From Welwitschia mirabilis (lineage: Eukaryota; Gnetophyta; Gnetopsida; Welwitschiales): a DNA stretch of 64,000 bases. The notes beneath the pieces were generated by a model. That model was given only the letters and a program-made list of their open reading frames with translations, did no database searches and was not told the DNA's origin. This document shows positions 11,448 through 21,780 of the stretch, in pieces. Position numbers and translations under genes: made by a program. The stretch is taken from positions 21,505,584-21,569,583 of the forward strand of contig JBOZIK010000001.1 of NCBI GenBank assembly GCA_051453625.1. The letters run 5' to 3'. Every line of letters begins with the position of its first letter. The stretch's first letter is position 1.

Positions 11448-12890
11448 CATCTATCTATTAGTTAGTACAATTAAACTGAAATAAACTAAGTGAGATTCAA
11501 TATCATTCTTCTATAAGGATAATTAAGACAAACTTAATTAGAAGTTATACAAGATTGTCAAACTTATAATAAAATCCTAATACAAAAGAAAAATCAAGAG
11601 TTAAGAATTTTAATGAACTCCAATCAAAGAGGTAGAAAAATGAATAAGCTCTAAAGGTCTAGTTTAACTTATCTAACAAAATACCTTCACTCTAATGATA
11701 TCCTGCAATTTCTTGAAACATATCTCAAACCATCAAGTCATAATAACTCAGGTCATGGTGACATAATTTCATTTACTACATGAGTGTTAGTAAATTTAAT
11801 AGTTGCTTAGTACTTCATAGCCCTTTCATAAGTATGGAAAGTAAGGACTACAATACTCAAATTCCATTAAATAAAAGTAACTACAACCAATCAGATTAAG
11901 AAATTTACTTAGTTATTAATAACACTTGCTAATGTAGTTTCACTTAAGTATTGTAAGTATGAAGCTATTTGCAAATTAAAATAAAAAATAAATAACTATC
12001 CTTTTCATTAATTTAGAAAACTATATTATATCAAAGGATGAAGACTAGATTGGTAGAGACTCCTTATACTAGCCTTGGAATAAGTCCATTCTAAGGATTT
12101 CTACTATGTTTACCAACCAAAGAACCCTTACAAATAAGATCTCAAGGCTCTTTTATAGGTTAGTATGAGGTGGAAATGATTAAAGGCCTCTGACTTGTAG
12201 TGGTAGATGGACGATTACAAAGTTTTTCATGTAGCTTTAGATAGAGTCTTTATCTTCTTGCATTAGGTGAGATTATTATGATGAGTCCAACATGTAGCCC
12301 TTTGATTATAATGCTTCTTTCAATTGATGCAATTTCTATGTGTCTCCAACATCACCTCATGTAACACTGTCACATATTGCTACTATGTGTCTTCTACGTC
12401 ATCGCTATGAGTTATTAAAGATGCTAGTTATTTCTAATGTAATAACTAATTACGCCCATAACAGGATTTTAATCATTTTTCTGTGATAGTTCTAGAATGT
12501 AACTTTTGAAGTGTTCTGCTCCAAAGGATTGCTGGTGCTAGTGAACTAGATAATGGCACTAGTTTCTTTGATTAGATGATCCTTAACTTTCAGCATGTTC
12601 TTTAGAATATAGTAAATAGGTTAAAAATGTCATGGAAATGTGATAAGTTCATAAATCATGTTTAAAAAGAGTAGAATACATAATTTTATGATAAATTGGT
12701 TATTTTAAATGTCATTTTAAGCTAAAATAGTTAGATAACTTGACCATGTTAAAACATTCTACTCCTAATACATTAAGCATAGTAGTGAAAATGGACATTA
12801 GCTTCTTCCATCTATTCCATGGAATTTTCCTTAATGTGAAGCATTTATTATGGGAAAAGTAACTAGATAATGGGTTTTATTAATTAAGTG
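11448..12890. other. Gene-free stretch, possible old Gypsy LTR
   Basis: No coding similarity is visible. Its position beside the Gypsy primer-site relic, and phrases such as GGCTCTTTTATAGG at about 12147, suggest LTR or promoter-like material. No paired copy is present in the window. Confidence 0.3.
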
Positions 12891-12984
12891 ACATGTTAAT
12901 CGAATGCTTTTTCTTGTTCACAGTGACTTATATAAAACTATGCCAATTTTCACACTCCAAGTCTTTCATTACTTTATATCCTTT

Positions 12985-13560
12985 ATTGAGATCTATTAGC
13001 GTAGGTGTACATATAAAATCCAAATCACAAACTTTATATGCTTTTAAGATATTTAAAACTAAAGTGAAAAAACAAGTCAACTATAAAATCAAAAGTTTCC
13101 ACTAAGATAATAGTAGCGAGTACACATCTAGGAATTCAACATTTAAAGACTTGCCTTGGGATACCTCAACAAAATGGAATTGTCGAATGATTTAATAACA
13201 CCATCATACATATGGTGTATTCTATGATGTATTTTAGTGGTTATAAGACTTATCTTTGGGGTGAAGCAGTAAACACAACACTACATTTCAATAATCATAT
13301 TGGTTGACATACTGAAAAGGGACTATCTCTAACTAAAAATGGTATTGGTACAAGCCTAATTTATACCTTTTTTAAATTTTTATTAAAAATGCTATGTCCA
13401 AATCCCAAGAGAATTTCATGACAAATTTGGAGCACATACTCCAATTAACATCTTTGTGTGATATCTAACCGACTAGAACGGCTATCCAGTGTATCTCCTA
13501 TAGCATTATAAGATCATTATTTCTCATTATGTCATCTTCTTAGATACTTTGAATAATGAT
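12985..13560 (+). pseudogene. Copia-2 integrase core (degenerate)
   Basis: The open stretch ending at 13105 contains HIKSKSQTLYAFKIFKTKV, matching the LKxKSEA-xxFK-FK segment of Copia integrase. Downstream the plus strand gives GIPQQNGIVE, the TPQQNGVVER block with the catalytic Glu, then LWGEAVNTTLHFNNH, the WAEAVNTA-YLINR block. Still further, EFHDKFGAHTP and YKIIISHYVIF match the C-terminal segment before RT. Frameshifts separate these pieces. Confidence 0.8.
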
Positions 13561-13929
13561 TTCCGACTTTTAAGTTTCATCCTTTCTCTAACCTAGTAAC
13601 CATGTTGGATGTTGAATGTTCTATAGTTGAGAGGGAATATGTGGTAATTAATAATACTTTAATTCCTTCTATTGGTATGTTCACTTTGTAATCTATAAAA
13701 ATTAAGCAATTTTATGCTCTTAGCATTCTTAATCATCATTATAGTAGCAATTAAATGGGTTCTCCAATTGAAGAAGCTAATGCTACCTATAAGTAACATT
13801 GAAGTATTTGGCTACAGTCTATTTTCCAACATGTTTGCGATGATGAGAATGGTAAAAGTAGAACTAAATATGGCTCACACAGATCTCATGATGATGATAA
13901 TGAGCTATAGTTGACCTTTGATACTAAAT

Positions 13930-14640
13930 CAACCTCATTTAAAAATGCCATCCAACATGATCATTAGATAAAAATCATGCAAGAATAATGCAATAGTATT
14001 ATTGAAAATGGTATATGGGAGTTAGTAGATCTTCCCCTAAGGTGCATAGCGTTACCTAACAAATGGGTTTTCCACAATGATTATAATGCAAATAATACCC
14101 TTAAGCAACATAAATCTTAGCTTCTTGTTATAAGCCTATGACAATATTAAGGACTTAATTACAATGAAGTCTTCACACTAATAACAAAATGGGCTACCAT
14201 CAAAATAGTGATTGCCTTGGTAGCCCAAAGAGGATGGAAGCTTCATCAATTGAACATACAGATTTTCCTTCTCCATGGAGATCTAAAAGAAGAAATTTAC
14301 ATGATACAACCAAAGGCCTTTGAAGTAGAAGGTAAAGAATATAAAGTGTGTAAATTGATTAAGTATTCATATGGCCAAGATGTAAATTCCATAGTATTCA
14401 TGAAATATAATGGGCAAAAATATACATAAATAGTGGTGCATGTACATGATATACTAATAATCAGAAGTGATGAAGAAGATGTGAAAAAGATAAAAATTAT
14501 TTTAAGTAAGGAATTTAAGATTTCTAATATTGGATTAACCAGATTCTACATAAGTGTGAAAATTATTCAGAAAGAAAATGGAATATTTTTAATACAAAAA
14601 AAGTACATTAGATATCTAATCTAGAGTTTGGATTAAAAAA
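13930..14640 (+). pseudogene. Copia-2 reverse transcriptase (degenerate)
   Basis: The plus strand reads IIENGIWELVDLP, then the open stretch at 14208-14429 (ALVAQRGWKLHQLNIQIF, LKEEIYMIQPKAFEV). These match the RVT_2 blocks A-A---W-L-QLDVK-AFL and L-EEVY--QP-GFE. The catalytic block is changed: at 14433-14480 it reads VHVHDILIIRSDEED where YVDD is expected, so one catalytic Asp is lost. The part between the LYGLKQ and catalytic blocks is deleted, as YSYGQDVN runs almost directly into the YVDD equivalent. Confidence 0.85.
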
Positions 14641-14739
14641 ATGCAAAAAAAGCTATAACACCTTTGGGAAAAAAATGCCAAGGCATCAACCGACAAAGAC
14701 TTAAAACCTATAAATGAAACTAAAAACAAAATAATAATA

Positions 14740-15360
14740 GGAATCCTAATTTACATAATCAACACTAGATTAGATCTATCATATGTTATTGATGTACTAT
14801 CATGATATCTTCATGCACCCAAGGTTACTCATCTGAACATTGCAAATAGAGTACTGAGATACCTGAAAAAGATAAAAGATTTAGGTTTAACCTATAAAAG
14901 AAACTTTCAATTAGTTCTAAAGGCACTCTCTAATTCTAATTTCGCTAAATAAACTGATACTTTATTATCAACATCAAGGTATATCATGTTCTTAGAGACT
15001 TCATTCCTGTCTTAGCAATTAAAGCGTAAGAAAACTATAACGTAATCTTCTACTAAGGTGAAATATTTAGCTACTTCTAAGGAATGTAGAGAAATAGAAT
15101 GGTTGAGAAAATTATTAGCGTTAGTGAAATTCAAATAGACTAAGATGATAGAGTTGTTCATTGATAATCAGTTACCAATTTATCTAGCAAAAGATCTAAG
15201 ACATCATAATAAGATAAAAACACTTGTGGGATGGGGTTCATATAAGTTATTTGACCATAGAGTAAACTGCTACTATTCTTATAAAACCACTTGGTCGAGA
15301 AAAGTTCTAGCATTTTTAATCCAAAATGGAATTGATAATGAGTTGATTTAAGCTCCTTTT
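14740..15360 (+). pseudogene. Copia-2 RNase H domain (degenerate)
   Basis: The plus strand reads NTRLDLSYVIDVLS, then LHAPKVTHLNIANRVLRYLK, matching TRPDI-YAV---SRFM--P---H--A-KRILRYLK that precedes Copia RNase H. It continues with STKVKYLATSKECREIEWL (STAEAEY-A---EAIWL) and, at 15145-15200, LFIDNQLPIYLAKD (CDN-SAI-LAKNP). Several stops are present. The coding ends near 15351. Confidence 0.8.
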
Positions 15361-15465
15361 TCTTCTCTTGTACATTATGGACTTTACTTAACTTTTGAGT
15401 CTCTGTTCAAAGTCACTCGTAATCCTAATACTATGAGATGTGTAGCATAATTTTGACCTAACCAA

Positions 15466-15900
15466 TACGAAGGGAAGTGTAGGGATTTTAAGATGCATAA
15501 TACACATAATAGTCCTATCTATTATGGGATGTGTAGCAGTAAATTGACTACTTCTTTAATGAAGTAGTTCCCTCACATGATAACTTCTTTAGGAAGGTTT
15601 TATTTTAAGCTGCATTCCCAAGGTTTTTCTCTAGGCACTTCGGTTTTCCCTTGGAAGAGATCGTATTCTCATATTTGGGCGAAATTGCTAAGGCTTGTAG
15701 TGCACACCATGATTACATGCCTAGGGAAGCGTGTAAACTCTAGTAAATCCTTAATAGTGTGCTTTTCTTTAAAAGCAAGCTCTTTAGTGTAATAAAGGAA
15801 GAGAAATAAAATTTTCATTTTGGCAAACATCTTACTTAGTTTTACTTGTTCTCCTATTCTCAACAGCGAGTTGATATAGACTTTGGTTTGAAGAACTTTA
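15466..15900 (+). repeat. Copia-2 purine tract and presumed 3' LTR start
   Basis: After the RNase H remnant, the purine-rich GAAGGGAAGTGTAGGGA at about 15469 is placed like a polypurine tract. The sequence that follows is non-coding. It includes a perfect 8-bp inverted repeat (15547-15568) and an AATAAA at about 15792. No second copy of this LTR exists in the window, so the far boundary is a guess. Confidence 0.5.
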
Positions 15901-16510
15901 TATAATCTTAAAGCTTGTTTGAAGATAAGTTCATGTTGATTGTTATGGTAGATACATTCTACTTCATAGATTTCTATTAAACTGGGTTACTTAGCTCATC
16001 CTAAAAGGATACTTTGTCATAGACCAACACTCAAGGGATTGAACCCATGACATCTTAAAAAAATTTTATTTCAGGATCCAACATAATCTCCTCCCCCTTT
16101 ATCACCTAATTTTGTTGGGAGTCTAAATTTAACGCAACCTTCGACTTTAGTGGGTTCGTATAAACATTGGTTTGAAAACCTTTACAATGTTTTAGACCTT
16201 ATCTGAGGGCAAGCTTACGTGAATTGTTATGGAAGAAATATCATGTTGCATAGATTTCTATGAAACCGAATTACCTAGCTATTACTAAGAGGGCACCTTC
16301 TAACTTCCTAACACTTAAGAGCAGGCAAGTTCATGTTCATGTGAAGTGTTATGGGAAAAATATCATAACACATTGATTTTTATTAAACCGATTTATGTAG
16401 TCCAAGAGTGCACCTTCTCACTTAGTGACACTCAAAGGGGTTGAACCCTAAACCTTTAAATCTATAAGCTCAAAAATGCTCTAACGACTAATTGAGCTAT
16501 GTGTGGAGGG
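15865..16510 (-). repeat. Three diverged SINE-like units in a row
   Basis: Three copies of a shared core (GTTATGG at 15942, 16226 and 16348, followed by ATAGATTTCTAT-AAAC-like text) lie in the same orientation. Units 1 and 3 continue into a tRNA-type B box on the minus strand: GGGTTCAATCCC at 16036-16047 and GGGTTCAACCCC at 16437-16448. Unit 3 also has an A-box-like TAGCTCAATTAG at 16488-16499. A tRNA-derived head plus a shared non-coding body is the structure of a plant SINE. Units 1 and 2 also share about 75 bases before the core. Confidence 0.6.
16437..16507 (-). other. tRNA-like SINE head (A and B boxes)
   Basis: The minus strand carries an A-box-like TAGCTCAATTAGTCG and a B box GGGTTCAACCCC about 40 bases downstream, the spacing of an internal Pol III promoter. 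No complete cloverleaf or CCA-ready acceptor stem is seen, so this is not called as a tRNA gene. Confidence 0.5.
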
Positions 16511-18830
16511 ACGTGTGAATTGTTGCAAAAGGAAATGTATTTTGTGATGGAGCCAAAATTAAGAGTCTTTTTAAGAAAGTATTTAATAAGAAAATTAACG
16601 TATAGAAGAGGGGCATGATAGAGTCAACTTGTAAAATCCAAAAGTCCCATGTTCGTTGAATAATGTATTTCATTTCAAATTAGAGATAATATCACGACGC
16701 AACCTTAACGACGCAACTCATGGTTATTGTTAGTAAATAACGGAAACATAATGGCTGTTTGTTCCGCATTGGAATAATTTTTCCGTTATTAGATTGGGGG
16801 AATACTTTAGCAAGCTACAGGTGACAAGAAGCAGAAGAGCAGAAGAAACCAGCATTTGGAAGCAGTTCAGTAGCAGCTGCAGAAGCAGCTTCGAGTAATG
16901 GACAAAAGTCTTTTGTGATGGACCGTCCAATTCGGATTGTTGCAGCGACAGTAAGAAAAGCTTTTTCTTTTTCCTTTTTTATAGATCGAACGAGAAATTC
17001 GTTTAAAGCTTTTAAATTCTTTGCGTTTTTCTTTGATTCGATGACAGACAGATATATGATCTGCAACTCATGTTATTAAATGATGTTTCTTCTGGTAAAA
17101 GTGCTTTCCGTTTCGCAGACGCCTTCACGCCTGAGCTTCTGCTGCGAGAGTTAACTCATTTTTAATCGTAAGCGCGCAGTTTCCTTTCATTTTATTTGTT
17201 ATTTTGTTTGCTTCCGAATGGATGACTCGTTGTTATTCTTTTAAGGATTTAGGGATAAGTATTTCTTTAAGAATTGTGAAATCGAGAACTTGGACCTTCC
17301 TTTTCAGTCTTTGCGTGGATACCGCATTATTAGGATACAAGGATTTAGCTTTTCACTGTTTTCGGTCCTTCAGTTGTCGATCGGCAACAAAATTTGAAAA
17401 TTTATTGCTTCATTTGTGCTTCTTGTAATTCTTTCTTTAGCGTTCCGGACGGTGATCTTTTCGTCTTTCTGTCGATAAATTTCGTGAAATAGGACTAAAG
17501 AGAGTAAAAACCGTCTCTTTGCTAAAATTCTCACTTTTGCATAGAAGGAGCTGAATAGAAGGGCAAATTGATGATTAATTTGATCTGGATTATCGTTTTT
17601 GTAAAGAAAATGTATTTTTGTAGTTTTAGCGATAGTGCGTAGTCAGGCGCAGGTTCGATATTCAATAAAGGGAGCACGAAAAGGTGTTCTCAAGGGCAAT
17701 GCATTTTCATGGATTGATGTAGGCCACTAAAATGTAAACTGTCGGCGGGCAAATAAGAACTTTTAAACGATCCTCGTGCGAGACGGCCAGGCCACAACCT
17801 TATGCCTTTTGGAGGAAGTTTCGGATTCAATGATAGCTCGTTACTCCGTTAATTTCTCGCGTACCTCTTTTATGCGGAGCCACAAAAGAGGATTGTGTTC
17901 TTTTTTGAGAAAACCATTAAGAATTTGGAAGGAGGGAATGCATTTTTCGCATTCCAAAGAAACCGACTGCAGCTTCCGATTTTCCAACTGCTCGGTCTTC
18001 TTTGGTTTTCTTAGTAAGCTTGACCGTTCTTTCACTTAACGCTATGTTTTTTCGCAGCTTAAGATTAGCGGAAGCTGCAAAATAAGAAAATAGATGGCTT
18101 GTAAATTACTCGTTGGAAGAATTTTCATAAAGCGTAACGTCTTACTCTGCTTCTCCTCGCAGTTTACATTAATTGCCCATCAATGAATGTAGCTGGCATG
18201 GGTCCTTGCTCGTTGCCTTGGGCAAACAAGAAAATGCTTTAGCCCCTATGCCATGTGCATGTTTCATGGAACGCAAAGCAAGAGAGTGCTTAGTATTGAG
18301 TTTTCCGTCTTTAGCACCCGATTCGGTTTTTCCCGTGAGATGACGTAAATGTGGTAGTCGTTGTGAGTTTCTGTTAATTAAGGTGAGAAATCCGTCGAGA
18401 CGGAAAAGAGATGTCCTTCCCGAAGCTTTTGTTCTAAGATTTTTCCCTAATTAAATCCCTTTACTTCTAAATAGACGTTGTGGTTCCATGTTAGGGCAAG
18501 CGTCCTTGTCAGATCTCCGCTTTACGTCATCTCATTGGGCATAATTACCTGGGGTCTACCAAGGGAAAAATATAGCTGGGTCAAACTCAAAAAGGTTCGA
18601 AGCTATATCGCCTGGTGTTTCTGTCAAGTGACGTTGGTTTCTAGCTCGGCTAGGAACTTCCTCTCGACAGATTGTCGATGCAGGTTTTTGGCCTTCTCTC
18701 ATCCACTCTTTTAGCAAGATCAAATAGAACAGTAGGCTTCAGAAGCCATTCTCTCTTCAGAAGATGCGCTGGTGGCCCTAGCTAGTCTCTCTCACATTGT
18801 AAAATCTGCGAGGCTTGTTTGCCTGTGAAA
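16511..18830 (+). promoter_or_regulatory. GC-richer upstream region of the receptor-kinase gene
   Basis: From about 16.7 kb the sequence becomes visibly less AT-rich and contains CpG words that are nearly absent elsewhere. This fits a gene-associated region that has escaped heavy methylation decay. No conserved protein was found in any frame, so it is probably promoter and 5' leader. A TGACGTAA word (bZIP-type) lies at 18341-18348, and GGTCAA at 18579-18584 is a W-box core on the minus strand. Such words are common by chance. The transcription start, and any intron in the leader, cannot be placed. Confidence 0.5.
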
Positions 18831-19003
18831 ATGAAGTGGATTGGTTGTTGCTTGGGTGTTCTAGCAGAGTAATGCCGGAAACCTTTTCCGGCAATGACGA
18901 TCGTCTTGAGCATTATGATAACATTGAGTTTGCTCAAGAAGCAATCTGTGCTTTTCTTGCTGGTGGTTTGGTGCCTCGTTTCCGGCAAGGCTTCGCAGGA
19001 TGA
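18831..19003 (+). promoter_or_regulatory. Two upstream ORFs, the second overlapping the main start
   Basis: uORF1 (18831-18872) encodes MKWIGCCLGVLAE and stops at TAA 18870-18872, in the same frame as the main ORF. uORF2 starts at ATG 18872-18874, sharing the last A of that stop. It runs 43 codons in another frame to TGA at 19001-19003, overlapping the first 110 bases of the main CDS. If the transcript includes both, translation of the kinase should be damped by leaky scanning or reinitiation. Whether the leader contains them is unknown. Confidence 0.55.
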
Positions 19004-21780
19004 AGAAAAGGTAGTGTTACTGAATTTCAAAAGCAGAATTATAATGGACCCGTTAAAAGTATTAGGGTCTTGGAACCCTTCCGATCCGTCTTCGTGCCAC
19101 TGGGGAGGTGTTAGCTGTGACAGGGATGGCAACGTGGAGAAAGTTATTTTGCAGGGTAAAAATCTTAGCGGCATTCTTTCTTCTGACCTGAGCAAGCTGT
19201 CGCACCTTCGCACGCTTTCTCTTTCTGCAAATAATTTTAGAGGCCAAATCCCTCCACAGCTAAGCGAGATAGCTACTCTTTGGAAGCTTAATCTTAGCAA
19301 CAACGCATTTGCCGGTTCGATTCCGCCTGATTTGGGGAATTTGTCGAATCTGCGCATGCTAGATGTATCTGGTAATTTCCTCTCCGGGGCCTTACCAAAC
19401 TCACTTTTCAAGTTATGTGGCAAATTGCGCTACATTGCTTTGTCTAATAATAACTTTTCTGGCACGATTCCGCAAGAGATTGCTCAATGTGGGAGGCTTG
19501 AAGGCGTAGATTTTTCTTTAAACAATCTTGAGGGAATTTTTCCCGTACAAGTATGCAATCTTCCTTCGATATCGTATGTGTCGCTCAATCACAACAGGTT
19601 TAGTGGGAATATGCCTCCGGAGTTGTCAAGTTGCGAAAACCTACAATATTTGGATTTAGGGAGCAATCTTTTTTCTGGGAGTCTTTCTCAAGGTCTTTTA
19701 GCGTTGCCAATGCTGAAACATCTCAATATTTCCCAAAATAGGCTTTCAGGCGAGATCCCCTTTGTGGCAAAATGTGATAACGTCGAAGAAATTTACCTTG
19801 ATTCTAATAACTTAACAGGTAGTATTCCTTCAAGTATAGAATCATGTAAAAAGCTTAAGGTTCTTGATCTGGGCAGTAATGCGATCACTGGGAACATTCC
19901 TCCCGAGATAGGAAATTTGACCCAGTTATCTGCACTCAAGCTTGGCAGAAATGATATAGGTGGTACTATACCTTATGAAATAGGCAAAGTTGAGCTTCTT
20001 CAAGTTCTTGACCTTCATCAATTGCATTTGTCGGGTCTTATTCCTGAAGTGCTTTCTAATTGCAGATTCTTGATAGAACTGTAAGTGAACTTTTCGTGTT
20101 GATTCTTTATTGTTGTGTTGCTGAGACATCGTCTACTTCAATTTGTACTGTGTATTTTAATGGATCTCTCTCAGTGGCTCTTTTTATTGAATCAGTGTAA
20201 TAAAAAATTTCCTTCGCAAATCCTGTTATAGATTACATGGAAATTCAGCTTTCAATACCATTTCGTTGTGGGGTCGATACATTATAGTTTTTGTTTCTGG
20301 GGTTGTTTGCAGTGATCTGTCCGGCAACAATCTGGAAGGAAGAATACCGGCGAAGATCTACAATCTCACATACTTAAGCCGACTGAACCTTAGAGGCAAC
20401 AACATCAATGGCAGTATTCCAACAACCATGGGAAGATTAAAATACATGAGTTATCTTGACTTGTCAAAAAATTCTCTCTCCGGAGCGATTCCTTACACAT
20501 TAGGGAACATGACACGACTAAGTTATTTTAATGTTTCACTCAACAAGCTTGAAGGAGCTATACCTAACAATTCTGTAATGAACAAGTTCGGTTTTGAATC
20601 TTTTGCTGGCAATTCCGCATTGTGTGGATCTCAGGTAAACACAAGCTGCATTTCCCCCTCACCGGCTCCATCCTTCCAACAGATTAGAAGAACGAGGGTC
20701 TTGACTGTATCTGCTATAATTGCCATAATTGCAGCTGCAGTGATAGCTCTGGGAGTGGTCATAATTACTCTGATGAATGTGAGGGCTCTGCGGAGGAGGA
20801 GGACTGAAATGCTGGTCTTTGAAAGCACGCCTCCCTCTCCAGAAACCACTTCTATTATCGGGAAACTTGTTCTTTTCAGCAAAAGCCTGCCGTCCAAGTA
20901 TGAGGATTGGCTTGCAGGGAATAAAGCTTTGCAAGACAAAGAGTGCCTCGTCGGAGAAGGTGTAATTGGGACTGTGTACAAAGCTACATTCGAGGGAGGA
21001 ATAACTATTGCTGTGAAAAAACTGAATACGTTAGGGAGAATAAAAGGCCAAGAGGAATTCGAACAAGAAATTGGGCGGCTAGGAAATCTTAGGCATCCTA
21101 ATCTTGTGGCATTTCAGGGGTATTATTGGTCATCTACCACGCAGTTAATTTTGTCTGAATTTATCTCAAATGGGACCCTCTATCATCATTTACATGAAGG
21201 TCATCCTGATCATACCCTCCTATGTTGGGCAAGGCGATTCAAAATCGCTCTTGGAACCGCCAGAGCCCTTGCTTACCTCCATCATGATTGCAAGCCACGC
21301 CTCCTGCATTTTGATATAAAATCCACAAATATTCTAATTGACGAGGATTTTGAACCAAGGCTCTCAGATTATGGGCTTGGAAAGTTGTTGCCTATGTTGA
21401 ATTCTTATATATCGAGTAGAAAGTTTCATAATTCTGTAGGATATATTGCGCCGGAGATTGCCAATCAGAGTTTGAGGCTTTCAGAAAAGTGCGACGTCTA
21501 CAGTTTCGGAGTGGTGCTGCTGGAGCTTATTACAGGTAGGAGACCTGTTGAAAGTTTTAATTCAGAAGTCATTATTCTTTGCCAGCATGTAAGGTCTGCC
21601 GTGGAGCGAGGGGCAGTTGCAGCATGCATTGATCCGAAATTACATAGAATCCCTGAAAATGAGGTCATGCAGGTCTTGAAGCTTGGACTTATGTGCACTT
21701 CTGAAACACCTTCGAGGCGGCCCAGTATGGCCGAGGTCGTTCAGGTTCTGGAGTCTATCAATTTCAATTCGGAAATGTAG
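18894..21780 (+). CDS. LRR receptor-like kinase, At1g12460/At1g62950 type (two exons)
   Basis: Exon 1 is 18894-20080 and exon 2 is 20313-21780, giving 884 residues, close to the roughly 880 of this family as I recall it. The intron (GTAAGT ... TTTGCAG) is phase 2 and splits LRR 14. ATG 18894 is the first in-frame ATG after an in-frame TAA at 18870.
Domains: a signal peptide (about 1-33), an LRRNT domain (W60, C68, C75), about 17 LRRs (81-490), a Cys pair (C500, C508), one membrane helix (about 525-550) and a cytosolic kinase (about 605-880).
Kinase landmarks: glycine loop GEGVIGTV (610-617), K631, E648, HFD (728-730), DIKSTN, DYG (748-750), APE (775-777), DVYSFG (790-795) and R865. Arg of HRD is Phe, so it is a non-RD type, and DFG is DYG. 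Lys, Asp and Asn needed for catalysis remain.
It is predicted to sit in the plasma membrane and sense an unknown ligand. No frameshift is seen. Confidence 0.96.
20081..20312 (+). other. Intron of the LRR receptor kinase (232 bp, phase 2)
   Basis: The donor is AACT|GTAAGT and the acceptor TTTGCAG|TGATCTG. Joining CT with T gives Leu and restores the repeat IELDLSGNNLEG across the junction. The intron is AT- and T-rich. A retained intron would stop translation at once, because TAA occurs at 20082-20084. Confidence 0.95.

Larger units (their letters stand above)
12950..15480 (+). mobile_element. Copia-2: 5'-truncated Ty1/Copia remnant
   Basis: Plus-strand order is integrase, RT, RNase H, then a purine-rich tract. 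No gag or protease was found upstream, so the element seems truncated at its 5' end. Numerous stops and frameshifts mark it as dead. It is the opposite orientation of Copia-1 and about 5 kb away, but the two are too diverged to be copies of one recent insertion. Confidence 0.88.

Noticed and set aside
16437-16507. A tRNA gene
   Set aside because: A and B boxes are present, but the acceptor stem and the rest of a cloverleaf are not, and the sequence is fused to a shared SINE-like body.
17204-18039. Open frames in the GC-richer region upstream of the receptor kinase as a separate gene
   Set aside because: None has a recognisable domain, they lie on both strands, and the region fits a promoter and leader better.
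18782-19423. 213-codon minus-strand ORF opposite the receptor-kinase exon 1
   Set aside because: It is a shadow of the conserved LRR coding on the plus strand. The translation has no domain and no start context.
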